In this document: piece after piece, positions 11,156 through 21,425 of the stretch
How positions within the stretch are numbered: the first letter of the stretch is position 1
Layout: each line of letters opens with the position of its first letter
Source: Metaphire vulgaris
Lineage: Eukaryota; Annelida; Clitellata; Crassiclitellata; Megascolecidae
Assembly (NCBI GenBank): GCA_018105865.1
Contig: CM030847.1
Coordinates: 12,404,589 to 12,468,588, forward strand
DNA: 64,000 nt
Direction of reading: 5' to 3'
Notes under the pieces: model-generated
The model's input: the letters and a program-made list of their open reading frames with translations, nothing else
Told to the model about the DNA's origin: nothing
The model's database searches: none
Program-made: the position numbers and the translations under genes

Positions 11156-12295
11156 CTAACAATGAATCAGCAAATCTTGTTGAATGATAATGTTTGGATG
11201 GTTTAACATAGATTTTAAATATTGAGGTTGGCCAGACTGCAGTATTTTAAAAACAGGACTCCAGTCTTAAATACAATTCTCTTTGCTACCGGCACAGCCA
11301 GTGTAACTTTTGAAGGACAGGTCTAATGTGATCATGTTTATGAGTTTTTGTAATGGCCCAGGCCACAGAATTCTGAATCCCTTGAAGCTTTTGTATATTA
11401 GATTTGGCCATACCATTGTAAAGGGAATTGCAATAATCAAGTGTATTGCTGACAAGGGCATTGGCAAGAGGAATCAGAGCCGGTTTTGGCACAAGATCAC
11501 GAATTCATCAAATATCTCTGATTGGCAAATGAGCAGCTCTGCTGACCTTATTTATGTGATCATTAAAAGACAGGTTTTTGTCAAATATTACACCTAGTTT
11601 ATAGAGAGACTGGCTATGATTAACTGAAATGTTGTCAAATTTAAAGGAATGTATGTCTTGAAATTATTTATGTGATCACTAAAAGACAGGTTTTTGTCAA
11701 TTATTACACCTAGGTTGCAGACAGACTGACTTTGATTAACTGAAATGTTGTCAAATTTAAAGGAATGTATGTCTTCAAATTTACTTAATTTAAAAGACGT
11801 ACCAAGAAGTAAAACCTCAGTTTTTGAAGGTTTAATGCAAGCTTATTACTAAACATCCCAGACTGAACATATTTCAGACAAATGGATAAATTTTCTAGTG
11901 ACCCAGAAGAGGTTTTATCATCAAAGGCAATGAATAACTGTGTATCGTCAGCGTAGGAATGATAATTAGCTAAGAATTGTGAAAGAAGCGATCCAGTTAC
12001 AATAAACAAGCAGATAGCAAGGGTGACTATATTCTTACTGATTCCAATCCACGGACCAAGAGAATTGCTATCCTTCCGGATTGGCAAAGCAGTCTATCTG
12101 TGTCCTTTGTATAGAACTTCAACATGCATATCACAATTAATAACAATATTGATAATCTAATAATTAATTAAGCTGAATGACAGTAGAATACTATTATATC
12201 AAAGCTTAAGGTACACATGCAGCAAATTTAAATACCCTGATTTAAAGGGATGATTTTTCTCATAAATTTGATATTTTGGGTCAGGTAGCTGTCGG

Positions 12296-13362
12296 CAATG
12301 TTCCCTCTAATTTTTTTTGGTGTGCGCGGAAAAGTAAAGTGCCTGAGTGGTGCATTTTCATGCCTGAGCACCTGAATTTTTGGCACAGATATTACTAAAG
12401 ACAACATCGAAATCAGTGTTATATGAAACTGAAAGTTATGCTTATTCAATGTAGCCTACCCATAAGTGTTATTATTATAATATCACTATAATACTGAAAG
12501 TCTCTAATGTTAAAATACTTGTTTACTGTTTATGGTAATGTAAACTATTAGTCACTGTTTAACCTTAGAGTTTCTCACGTCTGTCTTTCTTTAACGACCA
12601 TTCCGAGTACACTTTGTCAAGATCAATCTGTGCCTCTGAATTCTGGTAAGATCTGATTTGCATCAGCATATCCAAATGCTCAGTTTGCAACCGATTGCGA
12701 GATTTGGTCTTGATGGCATTCATCAGGCTGAAACCTCGCTCGCAATCGGCGCTTGACGCTTGGAATGTTGCGCAAATATCTAGCAGTCTTATCGTTAACT
12801 TTACGTTTCGGCGTCAGTTTTTTACAGTAAATATATGAATAAACGAAAAAACGAGACCTATCTGTTTAGTTCTTTTCAGTACTAACTGCAAATACTCTCA
12901 TTCAGACATTCAGGCTAGCAGAACACACTGAGAGACGCTGCTCTGAGAAACATCTCAAGAATCTCAGCTAGGCAATTGGCCAACTTTCAAGGGTGTGGGT
13001 CTGCGGGGAAACCGGGTACATCTCAGTTGCTCCCCGACTGTGCTGGAGCGTTGCAGCCAGCCAGATGTGTTGATAGATACCCAACAGACCTATAGTGGCA
13101 TCAGACGGAATGCTGTGTGCATGCAGTTCCCGTCTGCTCGCCTGCTGCTTGTCATTTGACACTCGTCTAATGTCGCTTGACCTACACTGTATATGCTACA
13201 TCCAGTATTCACTCTCCAGACTAAAGTCCGAAGTCCAACGGCTTGATTTCCAAAATATGTAGTACACCATGCTGTGATATTAAAAAATCACCGTGGAGGT
13301 TAGAAACTGCTGCGTGGCATTATTTTTTGCCTGTGCGGCCGCGCAGCTTAGAGGGAACATTG
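12296..13362 (-). mobile_element. hAT transposon remnant, CAATGTTCCCTCTAA termini
   Basis: The ends are CAATGTTCCCTCTAA and its inverse TTAGAGGGAACATTG. The flanks GCTGTCGG (12288-12295) and GCTGTGGG (13363-13370) are an 8-bp target duplication with one mismatch. On the minus strand between about 12785 and 12570 a frame reads S-S-A-D-C-E-R-G-F-S-L-M-N and then R-L-Q-T-E-H-L-D, the hAT dimerisation domain (hATC) at the transposase C-terminus. The rest of the transposase is lost, so this is an internally deleted copy. Confidence 0.85.
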
Positions 13363-13429
13363 GCTGTGGGTATCTTGAGGGATAACCATCCTACACGTGA
13401 AACTCTGGCAGCAACTCCATAAATGTTAT

Positions 13430-13558
13430 ATTCAGTGAGATAAGACATTGAAAGCTAAGGTAGTTAGTGCTTTTGGGTGCTTTGGCGCTTAAAGGGTATG
13501 GGTGCGTTTTGGTGCTTTGAGAGTATGGGCGCGTTTGGGCGCTTTGTTGCTTAAAGGG
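13430..13558. repeat. Solo TTAA-element end with G/T-rich direct repeats
   Basis: The sequence ends GCTTAAAGGG against TTAA (13559-13562), the same tip as the piggyBac right end at 17403-17416. Before it, phrases such as GGGTGCGTTTTGGTGCTTTG and GGGCGCGTTTGGGCGCTTTG repeat about every 28 bp. A matching left terminus was not found. The DNA after the TTAA belongs to the RTE fragment, so this looks like one border of another insertion. Confidence 0.4.
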
Positions 13559-13754
13559 TTAAGTCTTTGGACCATTTCCCAGTTTTATAAATCTCTTGGC
13601 ATATCTGTACTATTTCTCATATTGCTTCTTCCCTCAGACTTTTAACCCTTAGCCGGGGTAATTAAATTTTACAAGACGTTACCAATCGGGGTAAATAATT
13701 TTTGGGAAAAGCGTTCATATGAACTGTGAACATGTACGTTTTAAACTTGCCATA

Positions 13755-15095
13755 ATTCTGGTTATATAGAAGCTACAAAGATGCGGTTTGCACCGTTGTT
13801 TAGCATTTTCTTTGCACTTTCCATCCATCCGTGCCAAAAAAAAATTTTGGGGGTTTGGCCCACTCTACAGCCCAAAATTGGACCCCCTCCCAAAAAATTT
13901 GTTATGGGGGCAATAGCAAAAATTTTTCAGTGATGACCCCTCTAGGTTCAGCGGCAAAGTTGGAGGTGGGTGTCTTGGGAACAGATAGCTTCAAAAATTT
14001 TGAAGATCGGACCCAATTTGGTGGATTTATTAGGTTTTTACACCAAGCTCCAGTTGATCGACGAATTGAATTTTTAGCGTGAATTTGGAAATCTGAAACA
14101 CACAAGGTAACAGGCTATATAGAAGCTAGAAAGATGTGGTTTACATCATTCGTTAGCATTTTTATTGTACTTACCATCCATTCGTGCCGAAAAAGAAATT
14201 TCGGGGGTTGGGCCCCCCTACGGGCCAAAATATAAACCCCCCCAAAAAATTTACTTCAATGGTCAATAAAAATTTTTTCAGAGATGACCCTCATATGTTC
14301 AGTGGCAAAGTTGGAGGTGGGTGTCTTGGGAACAGATAGCTTCAAAAATTTTGAAGATCGGACCCAATTTGGTGGATTTATTAGGTTTTTACACCAAGCT
14401 CCAGTTGATCGACGAATTGCATTTTTAGCGTGAATTTGGAAATCTGAAACACACAAGGTAACAGGCTATATAGAAGCTAGAAAGATGTGGTTTACATCAT
14501 TCTTTAGCATTTTTATTGTACTTACCATCCATTCGTGCCGAAAAAGAAATTTCGGGGGTTGGGCCCCCCTACGGGCCAAAATATGAACCCCCCAAAAAAT
14601 TTACTTCAATGGTCAATAAAAATTTTTTTCAGAGATGACCCTCATATGTTCAGTGGCAACGTTGGAGGTGGGTGTCTTGGGAACAGATAGCTTCAAAAAT
14701 TTTGAAGATCGGACCCAATTTGGTGGATTTATTAGGTTTTTACACCAAGCTCCAGTTGATCGATTTAATTGCATTTTTAGCGTGAATTTGGAAATCTGAA
14801 ACACACAAGGTAACAGGCTATATAGAAGCTAGAAAGATGTGGTTTACATCATTCTTTAGCATTTTTATTGTACTTACCATCCATTCGTGCCGAAAAAGAA
14901 ATTTCGGGGGTTGGGCCCCTACGGGCCAAAATATGAACCCCAAAAAATTTACTTCAATGGTCAATAAAAATTTTTTTTAGAGATGACCCTCATATGTTCA
15001 GTGGCAACGTTGGAGGTGGGTGTCTTGGGAACAGATAGCTTCAAAAATTTTGAAGATCGGACCCAATTTGGTGGATTTATTAGGTTTCTTACGGT
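13755..15095 (-). repeat. Tandem array of about 351-bp units inside the piggyBac element
   Basis: The landmark GGCTATATAGAAGCTAGAAA recurs at 14113, about 14464 and about 14816, with a diverged copy at 13760, giving a period of 351-352 bp. The last three units are nearly identical by eye; the first differs more. The same unit, more diverged, occurs twice in each related TTAA element, with a 365-370 bp period where measured. Short minus-strand frames repeat with the array and are not independent genes. The array lies between the transposase stop codon and the 3' terminus. Confidence 0.85.
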
Positions 15096-15385
15096 AGAAG
15101 TGACGTGACGTGCATCCTTTGCAGAAGTGAGAATTTCTCAAAAATCTGGAAATCTGACAAATAAAACCAAACATAGTCATAAACATGACATAAACTTACA
15201 TAAATACATACATACATACATACATATGTACATACAAAAACAAATGAAAATTAGACTATGGCACATTGCATTCGTAACATGCTTCCTCTCAGCACATTTT
15301 GGCGGCCCTGAAAAGGACCATTTAGTGGGCGGCCCTGAAAAGGACCATTTCGGCGACGCACTCGGGTGATACAATACCTATGGTA

Positions 15386-17134
15386 CTAGTAATTCAGCTT
15401 GGTGTGAAATATTTTAAAGCACGGTTCGATGCATAGAGGAACATCGCAATCTGGACAGTGATACCGAGTATCCTTCCTCAAAGCTTTCCCCTTATCATTT
15501 TTTTGGCTAGAGCAGACTCTGCACCGACGTTGAGGTTGTTTGTTCCCCTCGGTCGATGGAATCGACTCGGGGAAATGGCGAGCAGTCAACCGCAGCGGGT
15601 TGGCATCATCAAGGGATGGTCGCCCGGGTTGCTGGCGGGATTGTTCGGGCTTATGGTGAGCTTCCAGCAACCGTTCGACCAGTCTAATCCTGAATTGTAG
15701 ATGACCCATCTTCTCACCCGGATTGTCTTTCTTGTACAAGATGTACGCATTGAGGACCATCTGGCTGAGAAGATGAGTGAACTGCTTTTTATACCAGATC
15801 TTGATCCGCTTACGCTCAGTGGGATACGAGGTCAACATTTGGTCCGCGCGGTCTACACCACCCATGTTGTTGTTGTAACTTACAACAACAACAGGTTTTT
15901 GCACTTTGACACCACGGTGTGTTTCAACCGTGGTCATAGCACTGTCGTGCATTGTCGAAAGCATGCAAACCTCGCGCTTGTCCATCCATTTCATGGCCAT
16001 AAGGTCGTGGCAAAAACATGCCACCGTTCCCCCCTTCTTGACTTTTTTATCAAGTCCAGATGGCAAGTTTTTCCTGTTTCTCCTCACCGTACCAACAGCA
16101 TCGGTATTTTGGGACCGAAGATGTCGGTACAGAACAGGCGAGGAGTACCAATTGTCCATGAAAATGGTATATCCTTTACCAAGTAAATCCTTTGCCAGGG
16201 TCAAGACCAATTTGGAGGAGATCAAATTATCCGGGGAGTCAACTAATTCCATACTAGACCCAGTATGGATTAGTGCATTCCAAATGTACCCTGTGCTACA
16301 TTCGCACAGGGCATAGGACTTTATTCCAAACCTGGCTCTCTTGAGGGGAATGTATTGCTTGAATGCCAGGCGACCCTTCCACAGCATCAGTGATTCATCA
16401 ATTGCTATATCCTGTTCCGGAATATAGACTGAACTAAATTGTTGAATCACTGAATCATAGAAGGGTCTTATTTTGGCAAAGGATTTATCGCCTTTACTTG
16501 GATATGTACTGGGCAGAGTCACATTGTTGACAAAATGCAAGCACTGTGTCAACAATTTGTACCTCCTCTCACTCATAATTTTGGCCACATAAGGTGTTTG
16601 AAATAGAGGTTTTTTGGTCCAGTACATTTCCAAGGTCGGCTTGTGAAGAATTCCTTGGTAAAGTATCAAGGACAAGAAAACTAGCAGTTCATCGACATCT
16701 ACATCCCCCCAGTGCCTAATTCTAGCTCTGGATTTCAAGGGGGCCTGCTGCAGTTGCTCTGCTCGCCTGTTAGTCTCCAGTACAATCATCTCTAACATTG
16801 AAGTAGTTAGAAATAGTCTCAAGTACTGCAAGACATCTTTAGTGTCTGATATGACTGCATTCCTACCAGGGGTACCTGTAAAAGCAAGTCTGACAGGAAT
16901 GCGTCTGGGAGTATCACCCCAAGCAAAATTACTAGTATCAGAGGATACTGTACCACCGTTGTCGTCGTCGCTGCCTTCGCTGTCGTCGTTGTCGGCGATT
17001 ACCAGATCGTCAGCTTCAGCCTCCGAGTCATCCACATCAGACTCACTGTCGTAGACGTCTGAATCGTCCGACTCTTCCAGCAGGCGGCGCACTTCAGCGC
17101 AAGACAGAGTTGGCCCACGCTTCCTCGAAGCCAT
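15386..17134 (-). CDS. piggyBac transposase, 582 aa, apparently intact
   Basis: DDE-type transposase that excises and inserts DNA at TTAA, acting in the nucleus. I chose the ATG at 17134, giving M-A-S-R-K-R-G; the frame is open a little upstream without an ATG. Residues 21-60 are an acidic Asp/Ser-rich tail, typical of the family. The catalytic aspartates are visible at about D246 (A-I-D-E-S), D327 (F-M-D-N-W) and D428 (G-G-V-D-R-A-D-Q, with D431 next). Residues 538-576 hold the C-terminal cysteine-rich zinc-binding domain (C-R-V-C ... C-P-D-C ... C). Length is normal and no stop or frameshift is seen. It may be active and could mobilise the related short elements nearby. Confidence 0.93.
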   Translation of the reverse strand: MASRKRGPTLSCAEVRRLLEESDDSDVYDSESDVDDSEAEADDLVIADNDDSEGSDDDNGGTVSSDTSNFAWGDTPRRIPVRLAFTGTPGRNAVISDTKDVLQYLRLFLTTSMLEMIVLETNRRAEQLQQAPLKSRARIRHWGDVDVDELLVFLSLILYQGILHKPTLEMYWTKKPLFQTPYVAKIMSERRYKLLTQCLHFVNNVTLPSTYPSKGDKSFAKIRPFYDSVIQQFSSVYIPEQDIAIDESLMLWKGRLAFKQYIPLKRARFGIKSYALCECSTGYIWNALIHTGSSMELVDSPDNLISSKLVLTLAKDLLGKGYTIFMDNWYSSPVLYRHLRSQNTDAVGTVRRNRKNLPSGLDKKVKKGGTVACFCHDLMAMKWMDKREVCMLSTMHDSAMTTVETHRGVKVQKPVVVVSYNNNMGGVDRADQMLTSYPTERKRIKIWYKKQFTHLLSQMVLNAYILYKKDNPGEKMGHLQFRIRLVERLLEAHHKPEQSRQQPGRPSLDDANPLRLTARHFPESIPSTEGNKQPQRRCRVCSSQKNDKGKALRKDTRYHCPDCDVPLCIEPCFKIFHTKLNY

Positions 17135-17284
17135 CTTCACCTTGACCAAGGACAAAATGAATGCTGGTCAAAATCCGACCCCTCGGTCACTTAAAATATA
17201 TTCTTTTCGCTTATAGAGGCCACACTAGCTAAAAGAGAGCTGCCATCTTGCGAATGGATAATAACTAAAGCGATATTCCATTGA

Positions 17285-17412
17285 AGAACGTTTATAGACG
17301 TCGCTGCCCGTTCGTGAATAGCCTTTGAAGTGGCGCAACGTTTATAAACGTCGCTGCCCGTTTCATTACCACTTCCTGCCGACGTTTATAAACGTCGCTG
17401 CCCGTTAAAGGG
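17285..17412 (-). promoter_or_regulatory. piggyBac 5' subterminal region with three palindromic sites
   Basis: Three copies of a site reading ACGTTTATAAACGTCGCTG (the first with one change) are spaced about 50 bp apart up to the terminal CCCGTTAAAGGG. The core ACGTTTATAAACGT is a perfect palindrome. By position these are candidate transposase-binding sites; the transposase promoter should lie between here and 17134. The related TTAA elements carry the same kind of palindrome with different flanking letters. Confidence 0.6.
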
Positions 17413-17934
17413 TTAAGCATTGCTGCCAGTATTTAATCAATTCTTACTGCCTTGTTTTTTGGTTCTTTTATTGCCTCCACTATTTCCTTCTTAACAGTTC
17501 AGGTCCTTTGTCTTACACATCTTCTTTTGGTTCTAATGGAATTTCTTCTGGTCTTCTCTCTTTGTTATATAATTCTTCAATATGTTATCTCCATCTTTTC
17601 ATGACTTCTTTTCTATTCTTCAATAAAAACCCTTCTTTATAACTGATCATCTTATTTGGTCTTCCTCTTTTTTCTTTCTTGTTGAGTTTTTTCACTTTGT
17701 CATATACTTTCTTTTTGCTGTGTACAATTTTTCTAGTTCCCTGCATTGCTGCTTCCACCATACTTTGCAGCTTTGTGTGTTTCTTTTCTCAGTTCATTGT
17801 CAAGCCTTTTATATCTCTAGCCTGATCTGACTGCTTTTTCCATTTTCTTATTCCATTTTCTCTATCATTTCTTTGTGATCCAAGGTTTTCTAGAGTCTTC
17901 AGTTCCTTTGACTTTTGTAGGACAATGTCTAGTT

Positions 17935-18744
17935 CAGGGTTGTCCAACTCGCGGCCCGTGGGCCACAATCCGGCCCGCGGATGGCTTCAATCTGGCCCGC
18001 CGAGGCCTTTCAAAATTTTAATAAATCAATCAGTCTTTTCATTGCTTCAGAATTTTAGTGTACATATTAATAATCTCATACAAAAGTAACTGGCGCTAAG
18101 GTAGGTTGCGCTATACTATTCCTGAACTCTCTTGTGTGTTAATGTCCCATTTGAAGCTGATCAAAATGGTGTTCCAGATTCATTGCAACTGAAGCTCATT
18201 GACTTTCACAACAATAGTGACTTGAAAGCCGAATTTATTCATAACGACTTACTAACTTTTTACAAGCGAGATGTTCCTGAAGAAACATTCCGAAACATAG
18301 TGACTCTAGCTTTAAAAACATTGTGTCTATTTGGTAGCACTCACTTTTGCAAACAGATGATTTCTAGAATGAAGAACATTAAGACTAAACAGAGGTCACT
18401 TCTTCTGGATGAGCACTTATGTGGAATTATAAGAATTGCTGTGTAGACAGGAGGTGCCAATATTGAGCATTTGTATCGACAAAAACAATGTCAGATTTAA
18501 CATTAACCTCTTCTATGCAAGCCTGTAAGACTAAGTATTCGACAAGCTGCCTAATATTGTACGAGTATGACTGCAACAATGTAACATTTTAACTACAACC
18601 AGTCGATTAAACTTTAAGAATGTTAATTGAAAATTGTTATTCTTGTGATGGAATGTAATACATTGCGATTTCTTCTATAGTGGCCCCCAGACCAGGTTCA
18701 AAATTGGAATCTGGCCCTCCGCTTGAAAAGTTTGGACAACCCTG
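17935..18744 (+). mobile_element. hAT transposon, internally deleted, CAGGGTTGTCCAACT termini
   Basis: The termini are CAGGGTTGTCCAACT and AAGTTTGGACAACCCTG. An exact 8-bp duplication GTCTAGTT flanks it (17927-17934, 18745-18752). The ends, with GCGGCCCGTGGGCC-type sequence, are those of the widespread hAT group that also gave rise to GTF2IRD2-like genes. It interrupts the RTE fragment. Confidence 0.9.
18132..18446 (+). pseudogene. C-terminal fragment of hAT transposase
   Basis: The last part of a hAT transposase within the 17935-18744 element. It begins in the region usually reading L-Q-L-E-L-I-D-L and contains L-F-G-S-T-H-F-C-K-Q-M-I-S-R-M-K, then D-E-H-L and R-I-A. That is the dimerisation domain, with the Ser-Thr and Cys-Glu-Gln positions recognisable. 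The usual E of C-E-Q is K here. The catalytic core is absent, so no activity is possible. The sequence resembles GTF2IRD2/ZBED9-type transposases. Confidence 0.85.
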
Positions 18745-18894
18745 GTCTAGTTGTTCATATATTCTTTCAATTTCTTCTTCTTCATGGGCCATATTTGGCA
18801 TATAAACTTGTATAATGGGTCTGCTTTTAATGTTACAGTGACAATTCTTTTTTCAATCTTTCACACTTCCTGTTGCATCTTTTGTAACATGTAA

Positions 18895-19330
18895 CAAAAT
18901 ATTTGTATAGCGCCTCTTCTGAAAGATCACTCAGAAGCGCTCCCACAGCAAATTACTGTATATTGACAAAGAGATAAGTTTTAAGTCGTTTCAAAAAGAG
19001 GGCCATAGAATTAGGAGTTGCTAAGCCACGCATACTGGCGTCAAGAGCATTCCAAAGGATAGGGCCAACTGATTCAAAACCTCGCTTCAGGAACATGGAA
19101 GTTCGTGCTTGGGGCACACTGAGAAGACCATTGGTTGTGGACCGAAGACATGGCCAACCAGGGATAGAGCTAAGGGGATGGAGTAGCTCTGAAAGGTAAG
19201 ATGGAGTGGCACCATAAAGAGAGAGTGCAACCGCTCTCAACATACGAAACTCAACTCGAGCAGGATAAGGCAGCCAGTGTAAAATAGACGTCATATAATC
19301 ACTAATGTGATCGCGTCTTGTGACACCAGC
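18895..19330 (-). pseudogene. L2-like LINE 3' end with hairpin UTR
   Basis: The minus strand encodes the last 120 or so residues of a LINE ORF: H-I-S-D-Y...L-H-W-L-P, A-T-P-S-Y-L-S-E-L-L, V-P-Q-A-R-T, and the C-terminal L-K-R-L-K-T-Y-L-F. The 3' UTR forms a hairpin with arms AGCGCTTCTGA / TCAGAAGAGGCGC at 18908-18942, then a short tail. The same UTR recurs as a fragment at 44008-44083. It is inserted in the RTE fragment. Confidence 0.8.
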
Positions 19331-19954
19331 AATCACCCTGGCTTTTATCAAAGATGTTGCTACTTTTTGTCCTTCTATTGCTCTTGTGTGTATTATTTGC
19401 ACGTTTTCACTTGTGAAATTGCCTTCTTCTTTCCTTTTTACCTCATTCAATTCCAGTATTGATATGTTATCCTTCTTCACATCTCTTATGGCCAATATTC
19501 CCTCTACGCTGTGAATCCCTGAAATTTGGTATTTTGCACACAAAGATAATCGGTTGCGCATGGGTATTTATCAAACTTTGCGCAACTGTGATTTGCAATA
19601 ATGTTAATAATGTAATGTTCAACAATCTGTGCCGTTTGTAAGTTTGTCTGTACTCTGCGGGCGCTAAAAATTTGAGTTATGGCAGTCGCTCGGCGATCTT
19701 GTTTAAATTTGTTTATCATATTAAAACTGCTATGCGATAATACAACGACCTTGACAAAGTTTCTTTCTATTTTATGTTTCTGTCGCGTGATCAATCTGAA
19801 AGAAAACGTTAGCCTTTTTCGAATGATCGCTAATTAAATCTGCCAAAGTGATTTTGCATTGAGCATTTAAAAGAATGTCTAAGCGTAAAACCGAAGACTC
19901 CTTAAACAACATGCCAAAGAAAGGAAGGAACAACATGCCAAAGAAAGGAAATTT

Positions 19955-21335
19955 TGAATTAGAATGGCCAACAAGCTGCTTCCAAGTCTGCAGTCAGCCT
20001 ACTGCGCCTCACACTCGACCGAGACAGCGGTCCTGAAGGTAATCGCAGATATTCTACGTGAACTCGACACCGGAAAGGTAGCGGCATTGATTCTACTAGA
20101 CCTGACTTCAGCGTTCGATACTGTCGACCACGGCACTCTGCTGAAGAGGCTGGAAATAACTTACGGAGTTGGTGGCACCGCACTTGCATGGTTCTCATCA
20201 TACCTTAACCAGTGCACTTGCTCTGTACGCTGTGCCAACTCAACATTGGAGAATTACCCAGTCACGAATGGGGTCCCTCAAGGTTCGGTCCTCGGACCCA
20301 TCCTCTTTGCATTATCCCTGGTCGATCTACTCGACATAGTTCGCAAGCATGATCTGCAGGCACACCTATATGCAGATGATACCCAAGTATATGAGAGTTC
20401 TCACTCAGCTCTTACCCAACAACTCCAATCACGAATTACGAACTGTGTCGCAGAAATGACAAAATGGCTGGGCTCAAATCGTCTTCAGCTCAATACTGCG
20501 AAGACAGAAATCTTATGGATGGCAGCCGGAAGACAGCAGCACCTGCTCCAATCCACTTTGGTCTGGATTAATGGTCACGATATCCATCCAAGCCCCTGTG
20601 TCAGAAATCTCGGCATCTATATCGATAATACCGCCACGACGAGGCAACACGTGACACGCACCGTCGCCAGCTGCTTTGCAGCACTGCGGTTAATTCGCAG
20701 CATACGAAAATATGTCTCTCTGAATGCCCTGAAGACTTTGATCAGTGCCTTAGTAATCACTAAACTTGACTATGGTAACGCCACCTTAGCAGGGCTTCCA
20801 AAACACCTCCTCGACAGACTCCAGAGCGTACTTCATGCGGCTGCACGCCTGATCCATCGATCAAGGAAGTATGACCACATCACACCACTGTTGATCGACC
20901 TACACTGGCTCTCAGTCCCCGAGCGAATAAAGTATAAGTTGGCAACCCTCGTCTATCGGTGCCTGCATGACATCGATCCCTCCTATCTCCGGTGCGAACT
21001 CCAGAGATCGGCAGACACAGACAGTAGAAGGCATCTGCGATCTGGCTCCACTCAAGCACTCCTCGTGCCGCGCACATGCCTTGCCACTGCCGGCGACCGT
21101 GCCTTCCCGGTTACCACAGCGAAAGCCTGGAATCGTCTTCCAGTCTGTGTTCAATCATCACCTTCTCTGGACATATTTAAGAAGCGACTGAAGACTTGGC
21201 TGTTCGAGATGAGCTATTCTGTTAAATCCTGACCTATATTATTCATGTACTTTGTAATGTGTTCAAGTAGTCCTTCTAGGATGATTCACCACATAAATCC
21301 TAACTTTCAATAAATAAATATAAATAAACATCTTG
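19955..21335 (+). pseudogene. L2/CR1-like LINE, 5'-truncated, RT frame still open
   Basis: One + frame is open from about 19964 to 21232 (about 420 codons). It contains F-D-T-V-D-H (RT motif A), G-V-P-Q-G-S-V-L-G-P-I-L-F (motif B), Y-A-D-D-T-Q (motif C), L-D-Y-G-N-A in the thumb, and the C-terminal W-N-R-L-P and L-K-T-W-L-F. The endonuclease domain and the first part of the RT are missing, as in typical 5'-truncated insertions. An AATAAATA-rich tail follows near 21310-21330. Close relatives lie at 36245-38220 and, inverted, at 42100-45330. The open frame suggests a fairly recent insertion, but this copy cannot be autonomous. Confidence 0.85.
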
Positions 21336-21425
21336 CACAATTGAAACCGAAGAGTGTGACCACAACCGAAAGTCCGTCTTATTGGGTGATATATTTAGCT
21401 GCTTGGAAACCATAGGTGTGATAGG

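Larger units (their letters stand above)
9876..12090 (-). pseudogene. L2/CR1-like LINE fragment split by a TTAA element
   Basis: Read on the minus strand from 12090, the copy has A-D-D-T-Q-L-F-I-A-F (RT active site), then at 11492-11286 T-L-D-Y-C-N-S-L-Y-N-G and L-Q-G-I-Q-N-S-V-A, and further on I-V-F-K-T-G. After the TTAA element at 10026-11155 it resumes as F-S-I-S-G-P-K-I-W-N-S-L-P and ends near 9876. A duplicated segment (ACAGGTTTTTGTCAA) occurs at about 11570 and 11685. Frameshifts and the insertion make it non-functional. Confidence 0.75.
13646..17412 (-). mobile_element. Apparently complete autonomous piggyBac transposon
   Basis: A 3,767-bp element is bounded by TTAA at 13642-13645 and 17413-17416, with tips CCCTTAGCCGGGG on the left and, inverted, CCCTTTAACGGGC on the right. 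It carries an uninterrupted transposase gene on the minus strand, a 351-bp tandem array near the left end, and three palindromic sites near the right end. RTE sequence continues on both sides, so the insertion borders are secure. It lies antisense to ENTR1 in the first visible intron. It is the only complete-looking DNA transposon in the window. Confidence 0.9.
13563..19540 (-). pseudogene. Decayed RTE LINE, split by piggyBac, hAT and another LINE
   Basis: Pieces of one minus-strand RTE copy run right to left. At 19540-19345 is an endonuclease segment with I-S-I-L-E-L-N-E-V-K. At 18890-18753 is I-I-Q-V-Y-M-P-N, the family's Q-V-Y-A-P-T motif. At 17926-17417 are V-Y-D-K-V-K-K-L and H-I-E-E-L-Y-N, the linker, ending A-A-M-L. 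At 13641-13563 is I-Y-K-T-G-K-W, the start of the RT. The pieces join across the piggyBac TTAA and across the hAT target duplication, which confirms those borders. Stops and frameshifts are frequent. Confidence 0.75.

Noticed and set aside
13902..15186. Four similar minus-strand frames of 62-67 codons
   Set aside because: They repeat with the 351-bp array, change at their ends, and resemble no protein; they are a by-product of the repeat.
15458..16316. Plus-strand open frames of 80-161 codons
   Set aside because: They lie antisense to the intact piggyBac transposase and have no motif of their own.
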